Source of the DNA: Bacteroidota bacterium
Lineage (GTDB): Bacteria > Bacteroidota > Bacteroidia > Cytophagales > Cyclobacteriaceae
Length of the DNA: 64,000 nucleotides
Reading direction: 5' to 3'
NCBI GenBank assembly: GCA_018266435.1
Contig: JAFEAL010000003.1
Coordinates: 124,001 to 188,000, forward strand
This document shows positions 53,456 through 60,604 of this stretch, piece after piece. A program made the translations under genes and the position numbers. Position 1 is the stretch's first letter, and each line of letters starts with the position of its first letter. The notes under the pieces were generated by a model. That model ran no database searches. It was not told the DNA's origin and saw nothing but the letters and a program-made list of their open reading frames with translations.

Positions 53456-55612
53456 ATGTCAAAACTTTTTCTGCTGGCACTTAGCCTGGCACTGGCTCTG
53501 CACACAGCAGCGCAGCAAAATGATTCATTACCCCCTCGCGATTCGGTGCGTCAGCTCAAAGAGGAGGTAGTAGTGTATGCCACACGCGCTAACGAAAACA
53601 GCCCCACAGCTTTTTCTAACATCAGCAAGACGGTAATACAAAAACAAAACTTTGGGCAAGACTTGCCCTTTGTGCTGAACTGGACACCGTCTCTCGTCAC
53701 CACTTCAGATGCAGGAGCAGGTATTGGCTACACCGGAGTGCGCATTCGCGGAAGTGATGCTACCCGGATAAATGTAACGATTAATGGTATTGTACTTAAC
53801 GATGCCGAAGAGCAGGGAGTGTATTGGGTGGATGTACCCGATATTGCCACATCAACACAAAATATTCAGATCCAACGTGGAGTAGGTACATCAACCAATG
53901 GAGCGGGTGCGTTTGGTGCCTCAATCAATCTGCAAACCAACACCCGCAAAGACGCACCGTATGCAGACATTATCAATTCGTTTGGTTCATTCGGCACGCA
54001 CCGTCACACGGTGGGATGGGGTACCGGTCTCAATAACAAATTTGCATTTGACGGAAGAATGTCGCTAATCGGCTCGGATGGATACATTGACCGCGCAACA
54101 TCAGCCCTTAAATCATACTATTTATCAGGCGGGTATTATGGAAACAAAACAATGATCAAGGCAATTGTATTCGGAGGGAAAGAAATCACGTATCAATCGT
54201 GGTATGGCGTTCCTCAAGACACACTGGCTACACACCGCACCTACAATTACTACACGTACAAAAACCAAATTGATAATTATGCGCAAGATCATTACCAACT
54301 GCACTTCTCACATCAAGTTAATCACCAACTTAACGCAAACGCAGCATTGCATTACACCTACGGCCGAGGGTATTATGAAGAATATCAACCGGCCCAGGCG
54401 TTAGCAAACTATGGAATAGCAACACCGGTAATAGGAAACAAAACAATTGACACAACAGATCTCGTTCGCCAGCTATGGCTTGATAATCGGTTTTATGGAA
54501 TGACCTGGTCGTTGAACTATGAAAAAGAAAAATGGAACTCCACTTTGGGCGGGGCCTACAACCGCTATGACGGAGATCATTATGGCGAAGTAGTCTGGGC
54601 ACAAGTAGCCGTAACCATTCCTCCATTCTACCGCTATTATTTCAACAATGGCAAAAAGGAAGACTTCAATATCTTTTTTAAAAACAATTTTCAATTGCAT
54701 GAAAAATGGTTGGGCTTTGTTGATTTACAATACAGGCGGGTTGACTACAAAGCACAAGGCACGGAAGATGGCAGAGTAAATGTAAATTTTAATGTGCAGT
54801 ATAATTTCTTCAACCCTAAGATTGGGCTCACCTATTCAATAGCCGAAGGCCAGCAACTCTATGCTTCGTATTGTGTAGGCAACCGCGAACCCGTACGCAG
54901 CGACTTTGTTCAGGCTCAGCCGAACCAACAACCTCAACATGAAACACTGCACGATGTGGAAACAGGATGGCGAATCAGAAAAGGGAACTTTGCCTTCACG
55001 GTCAATGGATATTTTATGAGCTACTTGAATCAGTTGGTATTGACAGGGAAGCTTAATAATGTAGGCGCACCCATTCGCACCAATGTTGCCGACAGCTACC
55101 GGGCAGGAATTGAATTGGATGGAGGTATAAAACTCAGCAACCATTTTACGTGGAATGCCAACTTGACGCTAAGCCAAAACCGAATCAAAAATTTTACTGA
55201 AGTGCTTTATGATGCGGCAAATAATGAAACAGATATACAACACCACAATGCGAACATTGCGTTTTCACCCTCGGTAATAGGTGGATCCGTTTTTATTTAC
55301 AGGCCGTTTAAAAATGCAGAAATTGGATTGCTGACCAAGTACGTTGGCCTTCAGTATTTGGACAATACGTCTAACCACAGCCGTTCGATAGATCCGTATT
55401 TTATCAATGATTGGAGGCTGAGTTATGTCTTTAAACCCATTGGTATGCGTGAGTTCTCTGTCAGTTTTTTGCTGAATAATTTTATGAATGTGAAGTATGC
55501 CAGCAACGGAAACACCTACCCATACATTTCCGCAGGACAGGCTTTTTCTTCCAATTATTATTATCCACAAGCCACCCGCAATTATTTGCTGATGGTAACG
55601 ATGAGGTTTTAG
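53456..55612 (+). CDS. TonB-dependent outer-membrane receptor, probably for thiamin
   Basis: 718 residues: signal peptide to about residue 20 (LHTAAQQ), a TonB-box-like EEVVVYATR (about 36-44), a plug domain with YTGVRIRGSDATRINVTING and VQRGVGTSTNG-like region, then a 22-stranded barrel ending in the strand RNYLLMVTMRF with a terminal Phe. There is no carboxypeptidase-like prefix. The substrate is inferred from the TPP riboswitch directly upstream: thiamin or a precursor, as for the OMR1-type receptors of Bacteroidota. No thiamin transporter or pyrophosphokinase follows. Confidence 0.93.
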   Translation: MSKLFLLALSLALALHTAAQQNDSLPPRDSVRQLKEEVVVYATRANENSPTAFSNISKTVIQKQNFGQDLPFVLNWTPSLVTTSDAGAGIGYTGVRIRGSDATRINVTINGIVLNDAEEQGVYWVDVPDIATSTQNIQIQRGVGTSTNGAGAFGASINLQTNTRKDAPYADIINSFGSFGTHRHTVGWGTGLNNKFAFDGRMSLIGSDGYIDRATSALKSYYLSGGYYGNKTMIKAIVFGGKEITYQSWYGVPQDTLATHRTYNYYTYKNQIDNYAQDHYQLHFSHQVNHQLNANAALHYTYGRGYYEEYQPAQALANYGIATPVIGNKTIDTTDLVRQLWLDNRFYGMTWSLNYEKEKWNSTLGGAYNRYDGDHYGEVVWAQVAVTIPPFYRYYFNNGKKEDFNIFFKNNFQLHEKWLGFVDLQYRRVDYKAQGTEDGRVNVNFNVQYNFFNPKIGLTYSIAEGQQLYASYCVGNREPVRSDFVQAQPNQQPQHETLHDVETGWRIRKGNFAFTVNGYFMSYLNQLVLTGKLNNVGAPIRTNVADSYRAGIELDGGIKLSNHFTWNANLTLSQNRIKNFTEVLYDAANNETDIQHHNANIAFSPSVIGGSVFIYRPFKNAEIGLLTKYVGLQYLDNTSNHSRSIDPYFINDWRLSYVFKPIGMREFSVSFLLNNFMNVKYASNGNTYPYISAGQAFSSNYYYPQATRNYLLMVTMRF

Positions 55613-55623
55613 TGGCGAACCAT

Positions 55624-55678
55624 TAGCTACGAGTTACGAGTCAAAAACTTACAACTCGAAACTCGCAACTCATAGCTA
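55624..55678. repeat. 18-base imperfect inverted repeat
   Basis: TAGCTACGAGTTACGAGT (55624-55641) and ACTCGCAACTCATAGCTA (55661-55678) pair at 16 of 18 positions around a 19-base loop; the two mismatches become G-U pairs in a leftward transcript. The loop repeats ACTCG. The right arm ends inside the -7 box of the next gene. It may be a terminator-like or REP-like element. Confidence 0.55.
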
Positions 55679-55684
55679 TCTTTG
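55677..55684 (+). promoter_or_regulatory. -7 box of the prenyltransferase gene
   Basis: TATCTTTG, a perfect TAnnTTTG match, four bases before the ATG at 55689. No -33 TTTG at 19 bases. Its first two bases belong to the right arm of the inverted repeat. Confidence 0.45.
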
Positions 55685-55688
55685 TTGC

Positions 55689-56534
55689 ATGCCCTCACAG
55701 CAATTTTCATTTTCCGGATTGATCAAACTCACACGTTTTTGGAATTTACTCATCATTGCGCTGGCCCAGTATTTTGCAGCAGTCTTTTTGATATCATTTG
55801 ACAAAATCAGAGATATCCATTTATTTTTGTTTTCATTCTCAACCGTGCTCATAGCCGCTGCCGGGTATATCATCAATGATTACTACGATGTAAAAATTGA
55901 CCTGATTAACAAACCCGGCCGCGTAGTGATTGGCAAGCAAGTAGCCCGCAGGTATGCCTTGCTCTTTCATTCGGTTCTTTCAATCAGCGGAACCGCCACC
56001 GGATTTTTTTTAAACTGGGAAATTGGAGTTATCAATTTTTTTTCAGCCTTTCTGTTGTGGTGGTACTCCAATGAATTGAAGCGACAACCCTTCATTGGTA
56101 ATTTTGTGGTAGCGTTGCTCACGGGGCTTTCGGTTTTTCTGGTTATGGTTCTATACAAAACCTATGTTGCCACGGTAGTCATTTATTCCATTTTTGCATT
56201 TGTCATGACGCTGATTCGCGAAATTGTAAAAGACATGGAAGACCTGAAAGGCGATGACACCTTTGGTTGCAAAACTCTGCCCATTATCTGGGGCATTCGA
56301 AAAACAAAGTTTTTTGTGTACTTACTGCTGGCGGCACTGTTTGGTTCAGTTATCTACATCAATGCGCAGCACCAGCAATTGCCTTTATTTTATTTTTTCA
56401 TTTTTCTTTTTGTACCGCTGCTGTTTCTTTTTGCCTGGCTGGTTCGTGCCGACACAAAAAAAGATTTTTATAACCTGAGCCAATGGTGTAAAATTATTTT
56501 ATTACTGGGCGTGTTGAGCATGGTTTTCGTTTAG
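55689..56534 (+). CDS. UbiA-family prenyltransferase (geranylgeranylglycerol-phosphate type)
   Basis: 281 residues with about eight membrane helices. The two Asp-rich substrate-binding motifs are INDYYDVKIDLINKPGR and VKDMEDLKGDD. The UbiA branch with NDYYDVKID is annotated in Bacteroidota as geranylgeranylglycerol-phosphate geranylgeranyltransferase-like; quinone and heme prenyltransferases are alternatives. It is followed by purN after 9 bases. The function is a membrane lipid prenylation by homology. Confidence 0.87.
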   Translation: MPSQQFSFSGLIKLTRFWNLLIIALAQYFAAVFLISFDKIRDIHLFLFSFSTVLIAAAGYIINDYYDVKIDLINKPGRVVIGKQVARRYALLFHSVLSISGTATGFFLNWEIGVINFFSAFLLWWYSNELKRQPFIGNFVVALLTGLSVFLVMVLYKTYVATVVIYSIFAFVMTLIREIVKDMEDLKGDDTFGCKTLPIIWGIRKTKFFVYLLLAALFGSVIYINAQHQQLPLFYFFIFLFVPLLFLFAWLVRADTKKDFYNLSQWCKIILLLGVLSMVFV

Positions 56535-56543
56535 CTTTACAGC

Positions 56544-57146
56544 ATGAAAAAAATTAGACTCGCCATTTTTGTTTCGGGCAGTGGTACCAATGCCGAGGCA
56601 ATCATGACCTATTTTCAAAATCATTCACGAATTGATGTTGCAGTAGTCCTCTCCAATAACAGTGAAGCGTACGCGCTGCAACGGGCTAAAAAATTCAGTG
56701 TGCCATCAAAATTTTTTACTAAAAATCAATTTCAAAATGGCGTAGTAAACCAATGGCTTGGAGAATACAGGGTTACACACATCGTTCTGGCAGGCTTTCT
56801 TTGGTTGATTCCTGAAAAAATTCTTTCAGCTTACCCTAACCGAATCATTAACATTCACCCATCTCTCCTTCCAAAGTTTGGAGGCAAAGGAATGTACGGC
56901 CAAAACGTGCACGAAGCCGTAGTGGCCGCAAAAGAACAGGAGACGGGTATCACCATCCACGAGGTGAATGAACAGTATGACGAAGGAAAAATTTTAGCTC
57001 AGGCAAAATGCACAATTTCATCTGCTGATACGGCTCCATTGGTTGCGGCCAAGGTGCTGAAACTGGAACATGAATACTATCCAAAAATAATTGAGAGGTG
57101 GGCTACTTCCTCAGGGGATCAACCCATTCAAATTCTTCCGCTTTAG
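56544..57146 (+). CDS. purN: Phosphoribosylglycinamide formyltransferase
   Basis: 200-residue enzyme transferring formyl from 10-formyl-THF to GAR in purine synthesis. FVSGSGTNAEAIM binds the phosphate, the catalytic Asn-x-His is in NIHPSLLPKFGGKGMYG and the catalytic Asp in NEQYDEGKIL. It follows the prenyltransferase gene closely but is not functionally linked. Its 3' end overlaps the convergent thioesterase gene by 44 bases. Confidence 0.95.
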   Translation: MKKIRLAIFVSGSGTNAEAIMTYFQNHSRIDVAVVLSNNSEAYALQRAKKFSVPSKFFTKNQFQNGVVNQWLGEYRVTHIVLAGFLWLIPEKILSAYPNRIINIHPSLLPKFGGKGMYGQNVHEAVVAAKEQETGITIHEVNEQYDEGKILAQAKCTISSADTAPLVAAKVLKLEHEYYPKIIERWATSSGDQPIQILPL

Positions 57147-57552
57147 GGAAGCCGGCAAAGATTTTCTGAATCGTTGCATTGGGTATTGCCAGTTTCCGTT
57201 TGGTTAGATCAATCCACGCCCCATCCATGGATATGATAGCCGCCAGTGTTCCATCTTCTTTGGTGAGATGGTGACGAATACTCCATCTTGAGAAATCAGG
57301 GAGCGATTTGAGCAACACCGTGTCAATGGCAATTTTGTCTTCAAATTTTATTTCACGTTTGAAGACGGCTTCTTCCCTGAAAAGAATAGGGCCGATCTGA
57401 AATTCCTCCAGCTTAGATGAAGTTAGCCCGTGCTGCGTAAAAAGAGTAATGCGGGCCAATGCTCCATAATCATAGTAAGCGGAGTGCCTGAGGTGCCTGT
57501 TCTGATCAATGTCTGACCAGCGGATTTGTATGGGTAAGGAAAAAGAATGCAT
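57103..57552 (-). CDS. Hotdog-fold acyl-CoA thioesterase
   Basis: 149 residues of the 4-hydroxybenzoyl-CoA thioesterase/YbgC-like group: IQIRWSDIDQNRHLRHSAYYDYG carries the catalytic-Asp-like region and the hotdog helix. It probably hydrolyses a short or branched acyl-CoA; the substrate is unknown. It is the last gene of a leftward operon with the protease and recO, with two-base gaps, and it overlaps the purN 3' end by 44 bases. Confidence 0.88.
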   Translation of the reverse strand: MHSFSLPIQIRWSDIDQNRHLRHSAYYDYGALARITLFTQHGLTSSKLEEFQIGPILFREEAVFKREIKFEDKIAIDTVLLKSLPDFSRWSIRHHLTKEDGTLAAIISMDGAWIDLTKRKLAIPNATIQKIFAGFPKAEEFEWVDPLRK

Positions 57553-57554
57553 AC

Positions 57555-58223
57555 CTATTGAATTATTTCTCGCAAAACGGAAAGGGATTTTACCTCGCCA
57601 AAATTTTCGGAATGTACGGCATAAAAACGAAGCAGTATATCAAGAATATTTTTTCGCTGTACGCGGCTCATAATAATTGTACTTGAGTAGCCGGACACCA
57701 GCAAAGCCGAGATAATTTTTTCTTCTTCGTCAGAGGTCACCCATCCTCCCGAAAGTTCATTCACGCTGGTTGGCCGAAACCCCAGGTGCTGACTTAGCCG
57801 GATTAAAAATATCAAATGAAAATTTTCAATGTTTTTTTCTAACCAATCCAAACTAATAAAAGACTGAATTAAAAACTCGCAAAGCTCATGGGCGTGGGTT
57901 TGTTCTTTTACCGTTTTGTTAATCACCTCATTTAAGAATAACGCAATGGCGGATTTTTTAAAATCGTGAGGAATGTGTTGGTACGGATGAACGCATTTCA
58001 CGTCTTTGATGCGAAGGATGGACGCATTTTCTTTATGATACACCACCAAATCGAGCAGCGTGAGCGGTTGATAGAGAGCAAGCGTTGTTTTTTTTGATTT
58101 TCCTCTGACACCGTTTACGATATAGCTTTGCAACCCAAAGGCCCCGGTGAAAATAGTAACAATGATGGAGGTTTCGCTGTAGTTAGTCAGCCTGAAAACA
58201 ATGCCTTGGGTTTTGTGAAGCAT
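57555..58223 (-). CDS. recO: DNA repair protein RecO
   Basis: 222-residue recombination mediator that loads RecA with RecR/RecF. The N-terminal OB fold is recognisable in MLHKTQGIVFRLTNYSETS and YIVNGVRGKSKKTTLALYQP, with the helical C-terminal part following. No CxxC zinc finger is visible, as in many Bacteroidota. It starts two bases after the protease gene ends. Confidence 0.93.
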   Translation of the reverse strand: MLHKTQGIVFRLTNYSETSIIVTIFTGAFGLQSYIVNGVRGKSKKTTLALYQPLTLLDLVVYHKENASILRIKDVKCVHPYQHIPHDFKKSAIALFLNEVINKTVKEQTHAHELCEFLIQSFISLDWLEKNIENFHLIFLIRLSQHLGFRPTSVNELSGGWVTSDEEEKIISALLVSGYSSTIIMSRVQRKNILDILLRFYAVHSENFGEVKSLSVLREIIQ

Positions 58224-58225
58224 GG

Positions 58226-59851
58226 TTACATCTTACTCCGGTTTAATTCAGGTATCCGGTCAAACAGTTTGATGGCTTGCTGCAATACTTCGTTGCTTTC
58301 GTTGAAAATGGGGTAAAAATTTTCGTTACCCCAGATTCTGCGGGCAATTTCGGCTTTCAGGTAAACCTGAAAAACCGATTTATTTTTGGCCATATCTTTA
58401 GGGTTGGCTTTTACTTTTTCTAAGGTTCCCAGTTCACTCAACTTGGCCAGCATGGCATCATCTACTTGAAACCCCTTCTGATACTGGGCAAAGCTCATTT
58501 TTTCTAAACGGCTGCGATTATTTTCGGCATAGTTAAAAGTAAACTCGCGAAGCGTGTTAGCAGCAAACAGTTCATTGAAATACTTGCTGGTGTGTACGGT
58601 ATCCAGCGGCACAAAATAATCGGGCATGATGCCCCCACCGCCATAGACGGTGCGGCCATTGGCAGTGTGGTATTTCAGCGAGTCACTGAAGTGAATACTG
58701 TCGGCATGAAAAAATTCACCATGGCGGTAGCGCTTCATGATGTCTTTGTCATAGGCATCCATATCGCTGTACGGTTTTTGAATGGAGCGGCCGCTGGGGG
58801 TGTAGTAACGAGAAATCGTAAGGCGAACTTCTGAGCCATCGTTCAGATCAAACGGGCGTTGCACCAATCCTTTTCCGAATGACCTGCGCCCCACGACCAG
58901 CGCGCGGTCATTATCTTGCAAGGCTCCGCTCACAATTTCGGAAGCCGAAGCACTGCCTTCATTTACCAATACAATCAAATCGCCCGTCTCAAAATCTCCT
59001 TTGTCGGTGGCTATGGCGTTTTCATTGTAACGGGCTTCCTGTCCTTTGGTGAAAACAATTTTGTCGCCTTTTGGCAAAAACTCATCGGCCACATCAATGG
59101 CCTGATCCATATAACCGCCAGGGTTTCCCTGCAGGTCGAGGATTAATTTTTTCATTCCTTTTTCCTTCAGCCCATCAAGTGCTTTTTTGAATTCTCCGTA
59201 TGTAGTTTGCGCAAAGCGGCTCACTTTAATGTATCCTATTTCCTGGTTGATCATGTAGGAGGCATCGACAGAGGTTTGTGGAATTTTATCGCGAATGACG
59301 GAGAAAGAAATCAGTGATGGGTTTCCTTTTCGCAGCACATCAATTTTTACTTCGGTGCCCTTAGGACCTTTTAGATATTTCTGCACATCAAGGTTAGTGA
59401 GTTTGATATTGGCTATTGGCTTACCGTTTACGTTGATGATTTTGTCGCCCGACCGTAACCCTACCGCTTCAGAAGGGCCACCACTAAGGGCCGAAACGAC
59501 CACCAGGGTATCGTGAAAAATACTAAACTCAATGCCGATGCCCTCAAAGTTGCCCTTCAAATCTTCGTTGGCAGCAATTTTATCTTTGGCCGGAATGTAG
59601 GCCGAGTGCGGATCAAGTTTGCTTAAGATATGCTGAATGGCATCTTCTACCACCACATCGGTTTTGTCTTTGTCAACGTATTCGTGTTGTACCAGCAGTA
59701 ATACTTCGCGAAGTTTTTCAATTTCTGAATTATTAGAAGAACTTACTGTTTTGGTGCTGAACCCGGCCCCAATTAATAACCCGGCCGCCAGGCCGATGCA
59801 TAAGATCAATGGAAGGCTGATTTGATACTTTGAATTTTTGTTTTCGTCCAT
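58226..59851 (-). CDS. S41-family C-terminal processing peptidase
   Basis: 541 residues: one N-terminal membrane anchor or signal (LPLILCIGLAAGLLIGAGF), a PDZ domain with VVSALSGGPSEAVGLRSGDK, and the tail-specific protease core with LDLQGNPGGYMDQAI, the catalytic Ser in NEGSASASEIVSGALQD (about residue 300) and Lys in GRRSFGKGLVQ (about 328). CtpA-like enzymes trim C-termini of envelope proteins. It is the first gene of the operon with recO and the thioesterase. Confidence 0.93.
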   Translation of the reverse strand: MDENKNSKYQISLPLILCIGLAAGLLIGAGFSTKTVSSSNNSEIEKLREVLLLVQHEYVDKDKTDVVVEDAIQHILSKLDPHSAYIPAKDKIAANEDLKGNFEGIGIEFSIFHDTLVVVSALSGGPSEAVGLRSGDKIINVNGKPIANIKLTNLDVQKYLKGPKGTEVKIDVLRKGNPSLISFSVIRDKIPQTSVDASYMINQEIGYIKVSRFAQTTYGEFKKALDGLKEKGMKKLILDLQGNPGGYMDQAIDVADEFLPKGDKIVFTKGQEARYNENAIATDKGDFETGDLIVLVNEGSASASEIVSGALQDNDRALVVGRRSFGKGLVQRPFDLNDGSEVRLTISRYYTPSGRSIQKPYSDMDAYDKDIMKRYRHGEFFHADSIHFSDSLKYHTANGRTVYGGGGIMPDYFVPLDTVHTSKYFNELFAANTLREFTFNYAENNRSRLEKMSFAQYQKGFQVDDAMLAKLSELGTLEKVKANPKDMAKNKSVFQVYLKAEIARRIWGNENFYPIFNESNEVLQQAIKLFDRIPELNRSKM

Positions 59852-60095
59852 CTTGTAAAAAATAATCTTCTTAACGGATTTACGGATTCAAAGTTACTTT
59901 GAAATAACAACTCTACAACTCAACTCCCACTCGCCAGCTGCCCTTACCGGGGTAAGACACAACTACAATGCGTTAATATAAGAATCTATTGAGTGGGGGT
60001 GGTTGTGCGCGGGTTTACAATTATTTGATATGCACCCTTTGGGTTTTAAGGAAGAACATAGAAGTTTAATGTAGATTTGGTTAACCCTTACCCCC
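59852..60095. other. 244-base intergenic region with a promoter box
   Basis: The region between the divergent protease and the YdeI-like genes. It holds CTTACCGGGGTAAG (59943-59956, six-base stem) and complementary blocks ACTCCCACTC (59923-59932) and GAGTGGGGGT (59991-60000). TAGATTTG at 60072-60079 is a perfect -7 match 16 bases before the ATG at 60096. No open frame here is convincing. Confidence 0.4.
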
Positions 60096-60599
60096 ATGCT
60101 TCGATTTTCAACCACGATATTAAAATTTGATAAACAAGGCGAAAAAACTGGTTGGACGTACATTGAAATTTTTCCGGCACAAGCACAAAAAATAAATTCC
60201 GGGGTAAAGGTAGGCTACCGTGTGAAAGGTAAACTAGATCATTTTCAATTTGAAAAACTGGCACTGTTGCCCATGGGAGAAGGTGGTTTTATTCTGCCGT
60301 TGAATGCGAAAACTCGTAAGGCTATCGGCAAGAAAATGGGAGATAAAATAATAGTGGAAATGGAGTTAGACAAACGCCAGATTGAACCTTCGGCCGACTT
60401 TATGAAATGCCTGAAAGCAGATCCGGAAGCCATGAAATTTTTTAAAACTCTTTCGGGGTCTCATCAGCGCTACTTCAGCAAATGGATTGATGATGCCAAA
60501 ACCGTACAAACTAAAACCAAACGGATTGTAATGGCACTCACGGCTTTCTCAAATAAGCAGGGATATGCTGAGATGATTAGAGCCAATCGAAAAAAATAA
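60096..60599 (+). CDS. YdeI/OmpD-associated family protein (DUF1905 + OmdA)
   Basis: 167 residues. The first 95 form a DUF1905 beta domain (TGWTYIEIFPAQAQKIN, LPLNAKTRKAIGKKMGDKI), and the end is an OmdA-like helical part with FKTLSGSHQRYFSKWIDDAK and RIVMALTAF. Proteins of this type are linked to osmolarity or growth control in a few cases, but the biochemical role is unclear. It stands alone; the downstream permease gene is convergent at 5 bases. Confidence 0.85.
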   Translation: MLRFSTTILKFDKQGEKTGWTYIEIFPAQAQKINSGVKVGYRVKGKLDHFQFEKLALLPMGEGGFILPLNAKTRKAIGKKMGDKIIVEMELDKRQIEPSADFMKCLKADPEAMKFFKTLSGSHQRYFSKWIDDAKTVQTKTKRIVMALTAFSNKQGYAEMIRANRKK

Positions 60600-60604
60600 T
60601 TCTC

